This document shows, in pieces, positions 25,455 through 33,543 of a stretch of DNA of 64,000 bases (its first letter is position 1; each line of letters starts with the position of its first letter). The notes under the pieces were generated by a model, which was not told the DNA's origin, did not search any database, and worked only from the letters and a program-made list of their open reading frames with translations. The position numbers were made by a program, and so were the translations under genes. The stretch is from Actinacidiphila bryophytorum (GTDB taxonomy: Bacteria; Actinomycetota; Actinomycetes; Streptomycetales; Streptomycetaceae), in NCBI RefSeq assembly GCF_016916835.1, contig NZ_JAFFIX010000012.1, positions 62,001 through 126,000 on the forward strand, read 5' to 3'.

Positions 25455-27113
25455 TCAGACGGGCAGCCGGTCCAGCAGGGCCGCGAAGTCCGTCCCCGGG
25501 GCGAGGGTGCCGAAGGCGAGGCCGCGGTCGCCTGCCAGCCGCGAGGCGCAGAAGGCGTCGGCCACCGCGGGCGGTGCGTGCCGCACCAGCAGGGAGCCCT
25601 GGAGCACCAGGGCGGCACGCTCGATGACCCGGCGGGCCCGCAGCGGCGCGTCCTCGGTGCTCGCCAGTTCGGCCCGTAGCTCCCGCCAGGCCGCGTCCAG
25701 CCGGGCGTCCGCACCGGCGGCGGCCTGGACCTCGGTGCGGAAGGCGTCCAGCGCGGCGGGTTCGCGCTCCAGGGCGCGCAGCATGTCGAGGGCGTTGACG
25801 TTGCCCGAGCCCTCCCAGATGCCGTTGAGCGGGGCCTCGCGGTAGAGCCGCGGCATGCCGGACGCCTCGTCGTAGCCGTTGCCGCCCAGGCACTCCAGCG
25901 CCTCGGCGACCGCTGCGGGCTGCCGCTTGCACACCCAGTACTTGCCCACGGCCGTCGCCAGCCGCAGGAAGGCGCGCTCCGCCTCGTCGCCGCGCTGGGC
26001 GCGGTCGGCGGCGCCCGCCAGCCGCAGCGCCAGGGTGGTGGCCGCCTCCGACTCCAGGGCCAGGTCGGCGACGACGTTGCGCATCAGCGGCTGGTCGGCG
26101 AGCTTGGCGCCGAACACCGTGCGGTACCGAACGTGGTGGGCGGCCTGCGCCAGCGCGGCCCTGGTGCCGGCGGCCGAGCCCAGGACGCAGTCCAGGCGCG
26201 TCATGGTGACCATCTCGATGATGGTCCGCACCCCCCTGCCCTCGGCGCCGACGAGCCAGGCGACGGTGTCGTCGAACTCCGGCTCGCTGCTGGCGTTGGA
26301 GCGGTTGCCGAGCTTGTCCTTCAGGCGCTGGATACGGAAGGTGTTGCGGCTGCCGTCGGGCAGCACCCGCGGCACCAGGAAGCAGGACAGCCCCCCGGGT
26401 GCCTGCGCGAGGACCAGGAAGAGGTCGTTCATCGGGGCGCTGGTGAACCACTTGTGGCCGCGCAACCGCCAGGTCCCGTCGGCCTGCCCGGTGGCCGCTG
26501 TCGTGTTGGCGCGCACGTCGGTGCCGCCCTGCTTCTCCGTCATGCCCATCCCGGCGAGCAGCCCGCGCTTGTCCGCGGGGGCGCGCAGCCCGGGGTCGTA
26601 GACGCGGCTGGTGAGCAGCGGTTCGTAGACCTTGGCGAGGTCGGGCGACTGGCGCAGCGCCGGCACCACCGCGTACGTCATCGACACCGGGCACAGGTGG
26701 CCGGCCTCCAGCATGGTGGCCAGCATGAAACCGGCCGCGCGTGCCACGTGGGCGCCGGGCCTCGGGTCCGACCAGGCCGCACCGGCGAGGCCCGCGCTCA
26801 CCGAGGCGTCCATCAGCCGGTGGTAGGCGGGGTGGAACTCGACCTCGTCGATGCGGTTGCCGTAGCGGTCGTGGGTGCGCAGCTCCGGCTCGTGGCGGTT
26901 GGCCTGGTCCGCCCAGTGCTGCGCCTCCTCGCTGCCCGCGAGCACGCCGAGCCGGTGCAGGTCGGCCAGGTGCCGGCCGGCGCCCTCGCGCCGCACTCCC
27001 TCCAGCAGCACCGGGTCGGCGGCGGTGTCGTGGCCGGCCAGCGGCGGGGGCTGGTTGGTCACCTGGTGGGTCACGGCGGTGGGGTGGCTGTGCGGTGCGG
27101 CGGGCGTGGACAC
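25455..27113 (-). CDS. Acyl-CoA dehydrogenase family protein, AidB-like
   Basis: A 552-residue flavoprotein, longer than typical acyl-CoA dehydrogenases (about 380) but the right length for AidB-type members. Marks include GMGMTEKQGGTDVRAN, GHKWFTSAPMND, KDKLGNRSNASSEPEF, ECLGGNGYDEASGMPRLYRE and NGIWEGSGNVNALDMLRAL, as in AidB and related proteins. E. coli AidB is linked to the alkylation response and binds DNA; others act on bulky acyl-CoA. It lies 95 bases after a TetR gene on the same strand, which probably regulates it. Confidence 0.88.
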   Translation of the reverse strand: MSTPAAPHSHPTAVTHQVTNQPPPLAGHDTAADPVLLEGVRREGAGRHLADLHRLGVLAGSEEAQHWADQANRHEPELRTHDRYGNRIDEVEFHPAYHRLMDASVSAGLAGAAWSDPRPGAHVARAAGFMLATMLEAGHLCPVSMTYAVVPALRQSPDLAKVYEPLLTSRVYDPGLRAPADKRGLLAGMGMTEKQGGTDVRANTTAATGQADGTWRLRGHKWFTSAPMNDLFLVLAQAPGGLSCFLVPRVLPDGSRNTFRIQRLKDKLGNRSNASSEPEFDDTVAWLVGAEGRGVRTIIEMVTMTRLDCVLGSAAGTRAALAQAAHHVRYRTVFGAKLADQPLMRNVVADLALESEAATTLALRLAGAADRAQRGDEAERAFLRLATAVGKYWVCKRQPAAVAEALECLGGNGYDEASGMPRLYREAPLNGIWEGSGNVNALDMLRALEREPAALDAFRTEVQAAAGADARLDAAWRELRAELASTEDAPLRARRVIERAALVLQGSLLVRHAPPAVADAFCASRLAGDRGLAFGTLAPGTDFAALLDRLPV

Positions 27114-27180
27114 GGGATCCTCCGGGCGGACGGGTCGAATCTGCGGGCGGTGGCGGCCGGGCGCCGGGTGGCCTGGCGCC

Positions 27181-27225
27181 AGGCGGCCGGACGTCAGGCG
27201 GCCGGACGTCAGGCGGCCGGGTCGG
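27181..27225. repeat. Three tandem copies of a 15-bp GC-rich unit
   Basis: Two exact copies of AGGCGGCCGGACGTC and a third that diverges in its last bases run across the stop codon of the TetR gene (27209-27211). They probably arose by slippage. No binding role is evident. Confidence 0.7.
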
Positions 27226-27829
27226 CTCCGGCGCAGCGCAGGGCCATCGCGGTCAGCTCCCCGACGAGCACGTCGGTCGCGGCCTGGTCGGGTGAGCCGA
27301 GCGGGTCGAGCGGGTCGACCAGCACCTCGCCGACCGCGCCGGTGAGGGCCGCGGCGGTGACCTCGCCGTTCTGCTCGGGCAGCAGTCCTGCCGCGGTGCC
27401 CTCGCGCACGACCTCGGCGAACAGCGCCCGGTAGCGGCGCCGGAAGGCGAGCCGCTCGGCGCCGACGGCGGGCTCGGCGGGCGCGACGAGCAGCGCGTAG
27501 GCAAGGCCCCGGTTCTCCAGGGCGCGGCGGGCGAAGACCTCGACGCCCCGGCTCAGCCGCCCGACGGGGTCACCGGGTCCGTGCAGCACTTCCCCGAGCA
27601 CCTCGACCTCGCGTCCGGCGGCACGCCGGAAGACCTCCACCGCGAGCGCGGCCTTGGACGGGAAGTGCTGGTAGACCGAGCCGGCCGCGATCCCGGCCGA
27701 GTCGGCGACCGCGGTCACCGACGTCTGCACCCAGCCCACCTCGGCGACGACCGAGGTGGCCCGGGCGACGAGGTGCTCGCGTACGGCGTCGAGCCGGCGC
27801 AGCTCCGCCGGTGTCTTGCGGTAGGCCAT
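27209..27829 (-). CDS. TetR-family transcriptional regulator
   Basis: A 206-residue repressor-type protein. The N-terminal helix-turn-helix reads VTAVADSAGIAAGSVYQHFPSKAAL, followed by an all-helical ligand-binding and dimerisation domain. It lies upstream of, and on the same strand as, the AidB-like gene, so autoregulation and control of that gene are likely. The ATG at 27829 begins MAYRKTPAELRRL, a common actinobacterial TetR start. The inducing ligand cannot be inferred. Confidence 0.85.
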   Translation of the reverse strand: MAYRKTPAELRRLDAVREHLVARATSVVAEVGWVQTSVTAVADSAGIAAGSVYQHFPSKAALAVEVFRRAAGREVEVLGEVLHGPGDPVGRLSRGVEVFARRALENRGLAYALLVAPAEPAVGAERLAFRRRYRALFAEVVREGTAAGLLPEQNGEVTAAALTGAVGEVLVDPLDPLGSPDQAATDVLVGELTAMALRCAGADPAA

Positions 27830-27904
27830 ACAAGAAGTGAAGCACCATTCAGATTTTCCCGCCACGGCCTGGCGCCCTCGCGTCCGCCCTGTGCGGCGGG
27901 TCGG

Positions 27905-29026
27905 TCAGGGGGTCCACCGGACACCGGGGTTGATGTGGCCCGTCCAGTCGAAGAGGGCCATGTTGTCCCAGCCGTCGCCGCTGCCGTTGATGTCGGCCGG
28001 ATCCCATCCGTTGCCGGGGACGGCGTACCAGGTGGGCTCCCAGTAGAAGACGCCGATCGCCCCGGCGCTGCGGGCGGTGTTCTGCACCGCGTCGAACTCG
28101 GCGGCCTGCCCCTGCCAGGTGAGCGGGTAGCCGGAGCATCCCGAGGTGACGGAGTTGCCGGTGCCGTCGGCGTTCGCCGCGGTGAAGGGGTAGGCGGTCT
28201 CGGCGATGACGACGTCCTTGCCGTAGCGGGACCTCATGTCGGATACGACGCCGCCCATGGTCGACAGCGAGCCGTGCCACATGCAGTAGTACGAGAGCCC
28301 GGTGATGTCCCAGGTGACGCCCTTGGCCCTGATCCCGTCGTAGAACCAGCGGGCGTGGGCGTCGCTGTCGGCGTCGGCGGTGTGGATGACGACCTGGGTG
28401 GCGCTGTTGCACGCCTTGGTCGCGTTGTAGCCCGCCTTCAGCAGCAGGCTGAGGTTGGTGAAGTCGTTGTTCACCACCTTGCCGTCGTTCCACAGCATCC
28501 CGGTGTTGATCTCGTTGCCGATCTGCACGCTGTCCGGTGCGGTCCCCTGCGCCTTGAGGCTGCTGCACACGTCGTAGGTGTAGTCGTAGACGTCCGTCTG
28601 CAGTTGGCCGATGCCGTGGCCCGCCCATGCCGCGGGCTTGTTCTGCTGACCGGGGTCGGCCCAGCTGTCGGAGTAGTGGAAGTCGACGAGCAGCTTCATG
28701 CCCCTGGCCTTCACCGACCTCGCGTACTGCAGGACCTTCGCCTTGTTGTTGTAGCCGCTGGCCGGGTTGTTCCAGACGCGCAGGCGGACGTAGTCGGCGC
28801 CGCTGTCCTTGAGGATGTCCAGCGGGTCCCTGGCGTTGCCGCTCGCGTCGTAGTACTTCGCACCGAGGTCGAGTGCGCGCTGCGTTGTCGACATGTCGGC
28901 ACCGCGCATGCTCAGCGAGTTCGCGGCCGACGCGCTGGTGGTGCCGCCGAGCATGGCCGCCGGCAGTACCAGGCCCGCGATCAGCAGCCCGGCCACCGCT
29001 GTGCGGCGGGGTGTGTACGTCAGCAT
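27905..29026 (-). CDS. Secreted arabinogalactan endo-beta-1,4-galactanase (GH53)
   Basis: A 373-residue secreted enzyme that hydrolyses beta-1,4-galactan side chains of pectin. A signal peptide (RRTAVAGLLIAGLVLPAA, cleavage near ASAA) precedes the GH53 barrel: MRGADMST, YVRLRVWNNP, LLVDFHYSDSWADPG, the acid/base E172 in VQIGNEIN and the nucleophile E276 in VIAETAYP. Length is normal for a single-domain bacterial GH53. The upstream gene on the opposite strand is a pectin methylesterase-arabinanase, which fits joint attack on rhamnogalacturonan side chains. Confidence 0.92.
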   Translation of the reverse strand: MLTYTPRRTAVAGLLIAGLVLPAAMLGGTTSASAANSLSMRGADMSTTQRALDLGAKYYDASGNARDPLDILKDSGADYVRLRVWNNPASGYNNKAKVLQYARSVKARGMKLLVDFHYSDSWADPGQQNKPAAWAGHGIGQLQTDVYDYTYDVCSSLKAQGTAPDSVQIGNEINTGMLWNDGKVVNNDFTNLSLLLKAGYNATKACNSATQVVIHTADADSDAHARWFYDGIRAKGVTWDITGLSYYCMWHGSLSTMGGVVSDMRSRYGKDVVIAETAYPFTAANADGTGNSVTSGCSGYPLTWQGQAAEFDAVQNTARSAGAIGVFYWEPTWYAVPGNGWDPADINGSGDGWDNMALFDWTGHINPGVRWTP

Positions 29027-29067
29027 GTCCGATCCCCTTTCCGTGGTCTTTCCGTGGTCCGCATGCC

Positions 29068-29081
29068 TGTGAGCGCGAACA
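29068..29081. promoter_or_regulatory. LacI-type operator-like palindrome near the GH53 start
   Basis: TGTGAGCGCGAACA is symmetric at 10 of 14 positions around a GCGC centre. It is 42 bases upstream of the galactanase start codon. A second GCGC-centred site lies at 29253, in the same divergent region. Confidence 0.4.
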
Positions 29082-29252
29082 GACCTACCAGCCAAGGCCG
29101 TCCGCATCAACAGCCAGGCAGCAGCCCGTACTTGAGTGGTTCAGACCCGGCCAACACTCGGGTGTGCCCGGAAAATTCGGTCCGACGCCTTGCCGACCCG
29201 AGGCGGGCGCCCTACCGTCCACTGAAGCGTTTCATCCGCATCCTCCGGGCGC

Positions 29253-29264
29253 GTTAGCGCTCAC
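29253..29264. promoter_or_regulatory. LacI-type operator-like site upstream of the CE8-GH43 gene
   Basis: GTTAGCGCTCAC is symmetric at 10 of 12 positions with an AGCGCT core, as in actinomycete LacI-family operators such as those bound by CebR. It lies 52 bases before the start at 29316. The responsible regulator is not in the window. Confidence 0.45.
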
Positions 29265-29315
29265 ATACGAGCCCTTGCTGACTCGCCCTCACCCCCCACA
29301 TCCGAGGACGGTCCG

Positions 29316-31304
29316 ATGCTTCCCCTCCCCCGCAGGACGACCCTGACCCCGGTGCTGGCGGGCGTGCTGTGCGCCGCCGGACTGGCCGCCGCCCCCACCC
29401 CCGCGCACGCCGCCGGCCCCGCCGCCGGCGTCACGCTCACCGTCGCCCACTCCGGCGCGCAGTTCTCCACCATCCAGTCCGCGGTCGACGCGGTGCCGGA
29501 CAACTCGGCGACCCCGTACACGATCTCGATCGCCGCCGGGACATACGCCGAGTACCTCACCGTCCCCGCGACCAAGCTGCACCTGACGATGCTCGGCGCC
29601 ACCGGCAACCCCGCCGACGTGCGCATCGACGGCTCCCGCTACAACGGCCTGGCCAAGCCCGGCGGCGGCACGTACGGCACCGAGGGCTCCGCGACCGTCC
29701 ACGTGAAGGCCGACGGCTTCACCGCGGAGCACCTCACCTTCCGCAACCTCTTCAGCCGGCAGGCCAACCCCTCGGTGACCGGCACCCAGGCCGTGGCGCT
29801 GGCCATGGAGGGCGACCGGCAGACCTACCTGGACTGCGACTTCCACGGCCACCAGGACACCCTGCTGTCCTGGAACTCGACCGCGTCCAAGCGCCTGCGC
29901 TCCTACGTCCGGGGCGGCGAGATCGACGGCGACGTCGACTTCATCTTCGGCAACGGCACCCTGGTCGTGGACCGCTCCCGCATCAACCTGCTCAGCGACG
30001 ACGGCTTCACCAGCGGATACCTGGCCGCGCCCGCGACCTTCGGCAGCAACAAGTACGGCATCCTGCTCACCGGCGACACCGTGACCAGCACCTTCGCCGC
30101 CGGCCGGCTCTACCTGGGCCGCGCGTGGAAGCCGTCGGCCGACGCGGTGCCGCAGATGGTGGTGCGCGAGACGTCGCTGCCCGCGGCGATCAGGGCCGCG
30201 GGGCCGTGGACCGGGATCTCCGGCGCGACCTGGACGCCGGGACGCTACGGCGAGTACGCCAACACCGGCCCCGGCGCGACCGTCACCTCGGGCCGCCCGC
30301 AACTGACCGCCGCGGACGCCGCCTCCTACACCGCGGCCGCCTATCTCGCGGGAAGCGACGGCTGGAACCCGGCGGCGACGACGTCCGCGACCGCGGCGGC
30401 CGGTCCGTCGGCAGCCGCCGCCACCTATCCCGACCCCGGACGTGTCACCGGTGACACCGGGGTGCACGACCCGTCGACGGTCAAACGGCCGGGCGGCGGC
30501 TACCTGGTGGCGTACACCGGCAACGACATCGGCCTGAAGACGTCGCAGGACCGTGTCGCCTTCCGCAACACCGGTACGGCCTTCCCGAACGGCGCGTCCT
30601 GGACGTACCCCTACACCGGCAACGGGCGCAGCCTGTGGGCGCCGGACCTGTCGTACCGCAACGGCCAGTACTACATGTACTACGCCGCCTCGACGTTCGG
30701 CTCGAACCACTCGGCGATCTTCCTGGCCACCAGCCCCAGCGGCGACCCCGGCAGCTGGACCAACCGCGGGCTGGTCGTCGCCTCGCAGTCCTCCGACAAC
30801 TTCAACGCCATCGACCCCAACCTCGTGGTGGACGCGCAGGGCCGCTGGTGGCTGGACTTCGGGTCCTTCTGGTCGGGCATCAAGATGATCGCGCTCGACC
30901 CCGCCACCGGCCTGCGCGCGGACTCCTCGATCCGCTCGCTCGCGGGGCGCGGCGGCGGCCCGATCGAGGCGCCGTTCGTCTTCCACCACGGCAGCTACTA
31001 CTACCTCTTCGTGTCCTTCGACTACTGCTGCCGCGGCGCCGCCAGCACCTACCGCATCATGGTCGGCCGCTCCACCTCCGTCACCGGCCCCTACACCGAC
31101 CGCAACGGCACGGCGATGACCGCGGGCGGCGGCACCGAAATCCTCGCGGGGCACGGAAGTATCCACGGACCGGGCGGAGAGGGCGTCTTCGCGGACACCG
31201 ACCACGACATCCTCGACTACCACTACTACGCCGACAGCGGCGCGTCCTACCTCGGCCTCAACTTCCTCACCTACGACACCGCAGGCTGGCCTTACGTGTC
31301 CTGA
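29316..31304 (+). CDS. Secreted pectin methylesterase (CE8) fused to GH43 arabinan endo-1,5-alpha-L-arabinosidase
   Basis: A 662-residue secreted two-enzyme protein. After a signal peptide (to about residue 33, AHAAG), residues ~40-345 form a pectinesterase beta-helix with catalytic D181 (GHQDTLL), D208 (GDVDFIFGNG) and R269/W271 (LGRAWKP). An Ala/Thr-rich linker (~352-370) leads to a GH43 five-bladed propeller (~375-662) with the base D384 (VHDPSTV), the pKa modulator D499 (AIDPNLVVD) and the acid E550 (GPIEAPFVF). It should demethylate pectin and cut arabinan side chains in the same place. Both active sites look intact. Divergent from the galactanase gene. Confidence 0.9.
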   Translation: MLPLPRRTTLTPVLAGVLCAAGLAAAPTPAHAAGPAAGVTLTVAHSGAQFSTIQSAVDAVPDNSATPYTISIAAGTYAEYLTVPATKLHLTMLGATGNPADVRIDGSRYNGLAKPGGGTYGTEGSATVHVKADGFTAEHLTFRNLFSRQANPSVTGTQAVALAMEGDRQTYLDCDFHGHQDTLLSWNSTASKRLRSYVRGGEIDGDVDFIFGNGTLVVDRSRINLLSDDGFTSGYLAAPATFGSNKYGILLTGDTVTSTFAAGRLYLGRAWKPSADAVPQMVVRETSLPAAIRAAGPWTGISGATWTPGRYGEYANTGPGATVTSGRPQLTAADAASYTAAAYLAGSDGWNPAATTSATAAAGPSAAAATYPDPGRVTGDTGVHDPSTVKRPGGGYLVAYTGNDIGLKTSQDRVAFRNTGTAFPNGASWTYPYTGNGRSLWAPDLSYRNGQYYMYYAASTFGSNHSAIFLATSPSGDPGSWTNRGLVVASQSSDNFNAIDPNLVVDAQGRWWLDFGSFWSGIKMIALDPATGLRADSSIRSLAGRGGGPIEAPFVFHHGSYYYLFVSFDYCCRGAASTYRIMVGRSTSVTGPYTDRNGTAMTAGGGTEILAGHGSIHGPGGEGVFADTDHDILDYHYYADSGASYLGLNFLTYDTAGWPYVS

Positions 31305-31379
31305 CGCACACTCATGAGCGGTTCCGCACCACAGTGGCTCCCTGTTCACTCCAGCCCCGCACATAGTACGGTTCTCATA

Positions 31380-31403
31380 GTTGTTTCGCAGTGGCGGAAC
31401 AAC
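31380..31403. promoter_or_regulatory. Inverted repeat upstream of the serine protease
   Basis: GTTGTTTC and GGAACAAC (seven of eight bases pair) flank eight bases in the A/T-rich stretch 28-51 bases before the protease start codon. Probably an operator or part of the promoter. Confidence 0.4.
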
Positions 31404-31430
31404 AATGGCTGCGTGGAGGAACAGAGTCCC

Positions 31431-32321
31431 ATGGACACGAAGAACCGTATTGTGCAAGGCGGTTGGCTGCGGCGGCTGGCCTACGGGGCCGTGGCGCTGG
31501 CCGCGGTCGGCCTGACCGCGGGGCTGGGGACCGCCCAGGCCGCAACTCCCGGTACGTCGGGGGCCGTCACACCGTCGATCATCGGCGGCCACCCGGCGGA
31601 CCAGAACTACTCCTTCATCGTCTCGCTGCAGGTGGAGAAGAACGGCGACCCCGACCACAACCGCTGCGGCGGCACCCTGGTCAGCCCCAACTGGGTGCTC
31701 ACCGCGGCGCACTGCGTCACGGACGTGACGACGGACGGGACGCCCTTCGCGGTGCAGGACCCGGCGCAGTTCCACGTCAGGGTGGGCTCCGACGACCGCA
31801 CGACCGGCGGTACCGTCTCCCTGCTCACCGGCATCGTGGTCAACCCCGGCTACGTCGCCTCCGACACCCGCGCCTCCGGCTCCGACCTGGCCCTGCTGCA
31901 CCTGGCCACCCGGGTGTCGCAGCGGCCGGTCAAGCTGCCCGTCAGCGAGGCCGCGCCGGGCACCAAGGTCCGCGAGCTGGGCTGGGGTTACACCGTGGAC
32001 GCCGACCCGACGACGGTGACGACCTTCCTCCAGCAGCTCGACACCAAGCTGCTGCCGACCGACACCCCCAAGTGCGTCACCGCCGCCAACGGCGACGACT
32101 CCTGGGGCATACGGCCCGGCGACGACTGCGCCGACAACGTGGCCGGCACGTACGGCCCCTGCAACGGCGACTCCGGCTCGCCCATCGTGCGGCTCGTCGA
32201 CGGCGCCTGGGTGCTCGTCGGCGCCGACTCCCGCGGCCCGGAGGAGGTCTGCGGCGCGGGACCCGACATCATCACCAGCGCCAGCCACTTCCGTGGCTGG
32301 ATCACCCAGGTGATCGGCTGA
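31431..32321 (+). CDS. Secreted trypsin-like serine protease (S1)
   Basis: A 296-residue secreted protease. An extended signal sequence (basic 15 residues, then LAYGAVALAAVGLTAGLGTAQA) and a short pro-region precede the mature start IIGGHPA. The catalytic triad is visible as His in LTAAHCV, Asp in SDLALLHL and Ser in GPCNGDSGSP. Cysteines near the active-site His and Ser suggest disulfides. The gene ends exactly where a decayed antisense dehydrogenase pseudogene begins. The cleavage specificity is not determined. Confidence 0.9.
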   Translation: MDTKNRIVQGGWLRRLAYGAVALAAVGLTAGLGTAQAATPGTSGAVTPSIIGGHPADQNYSFIVSLQVEKNGDPDHNRCGGTLVSPNWVLTAAHCVTDVTTDGTPFAVQDPAQFHVRVGSDDRTTGGTVSLLTGIVVNPGYVASDTRASGSDLALLHLATRVSQRPVKLPVSEAAPGTKVRELGWGYTVDADPTTVTTFLQQLDTKLLPTDTPKCVTAANGDDSWGIRPGDDCADNVAGTYGPCNGDSGSPIVRLVDGAWVLVGADSRGPEEVCGAGPDIITSASHFRGWITQVIG

Positions 32322-33175
32322 CAGCAGCCTGCCGTGCTGTTCCCGCATCCCGTCGATGTGCAGCACGTCGCTGGCGTAGTGCAGCCTTGCGTGGCCGTAC
32401 GTTCCGATGACCAGCAGCACCGGGTCGGACGGGGTCTCGGCGCACAGCGTCACCGCGGTCGTGACGACCGTTCCCTTCGCGGTGCGCAGGCGCATGCAGG
32501 AGGTGTCGTCGGCCGCGATGTCCCGTGCGTGCAGCAGCTCGACCTCGATGTCGCCCACGTCGTCCCAGCCCGTGCTGCCGTCCAGCCGCACGGCGGTGGC
32601 GATCATGTGCGCGAAGGGGTTGGTGAGGGCGCCGTCCACCACCGGAACACCGTGCAGCTCGCGCCGGCCGGCCCAGTCGGACCGGGTGTAGCAGCTGTCG
32701 GTGCGCGACCAGGCGCCGTATCCGCCGATGCCGCGGATACGGCCGAGCCGCCCGTCGGCCATCAGCTTGGCGAGCCGGACGACGGCGTGCGAGCCGAGGC
32801 TCTGGAAGCCGGTCTGGGCCACCAGGCCCGCCGCCCGGGCGAGCCGCAGGAGTTCGCGCCAGTCGTCCGCGGTGGGCAGCGGCGGCTTCTCCACCAGCAG
32901 GTGCGCACCGGCGGCCAGCACCTGCCGGGCCAGCGGGAGATGGGTGTGGATGGGCGTGGCGACGATGCCGATGTCCGGACGGTGCTGTCGAGCAGCCTGC
33001 CGAGGTCGGTGTCGAAGGGGCGGTCGCCGACGAGTGCGAGAGCCTGCGGATCCAGCGGCCGGACGTCGCACACCCCGGCCAGCCTGACCAGGCCGGCCGC
33101 CTCCAGCGCGGCGATCTCCGCCAGGTGCGTGCGGCCGTGGCCGGAGGCGCCGGCGAGCACCACGGTCCTGGTCAC
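32322..33175 (-). pseudogene. Gfo/Idh/MocA-family oxidoreductase, frameshifted and 3'-truncated
   Basis: The GTG at 33175 begins an NAD(P)-binding N-terminus (VTRTVVLAGASGHGRTHL, then VCDVRP). Around 32980-32986 the coding continues in another frame (PDIGIVATPIHTHLPLA, LLVEKPPLPTADDW, VAQTGFQSLGS, VPVVDGALTNPFAHM). One missing C in the ACC-GT context would restore the frame. The reading then runs into the antisense of the protease without a stop, leaving about 285 residues of a family usually 330-390 long, so the C-terminus is lost. Family members oxidise sugars or cyclitols. The GTGA overlap with the fragment upstream shows it was once in an operon. Confidence 0.75.
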
Positions 33176-33336
33176 CGCGGCTCCCCCGCCGGCAGCACCA
33201 GGTCGAGCCAGGCCGCGGCGAGCAGTTCGTGCCCGCCGTCGGGCCAGTAGGCCAGCGGCCAGGACTGCAGCGGCACCTGGTCGCCGCCGCTGTCGCGCAG
33301 CGCGAAGGGGGTGCCCGCGGCCACCGTGCCCCGCGG
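33172..33336 (-). pseudogene. N-terminal-type fragment of a YetA/PcRGLX-like (exo-rhamnogalacturonan lyase-like) protein
   Basis: About 54 residues remain, ending in a stop that overlaps the start of the Gfo/Idh/MocA pseudogene. The string TPFALRDSGGDQVPLQSWP and AYWPDGG match the opening beta-domain of the YetA-like family (first domain of PcRGLX), normally 800 or more residues long. Homology begins abruptly near 33336 at PRGTV, so most of the gene is gone. It fits the pectin-degradation setting. The family call rests on a short stretch. Confidence 0.45.
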
Positions 33337-33395
33337 TCGTCTTCCCCGACGGCACGGCGGAAGAGGTGCGGGTGGCGGCGACGCCACCCGCCTGA
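33336..33395 (+). pseudogene. Possible C-terminal scrap of another gene at a deletion junction
   Basis: Nineteen codons reading VVFPDGTAEEVRVAATPPA then TGA have a protein-like composition but no start and no upstream coding frame. They begin at the same point where the minus-strand YetA-like fragment starts, as expected if a deletion joined two unrelated gene pieces. Could also be chance. Confidence 0.25.
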
Positions 33396-33543
33396 CGGTC
33401 CGGCCCGCCGCGCCGACCGGACCGCCGGATGCTCCCGGTGGACCCCGGCCCACCGGCCGGTACTCCACCGGGAGCATGCGCCGAAGCCCGGCGGGCTGCC
33501 GGGGATGCGCACCCGGGCCGCGACAACCAGCCACACTGGGTTC

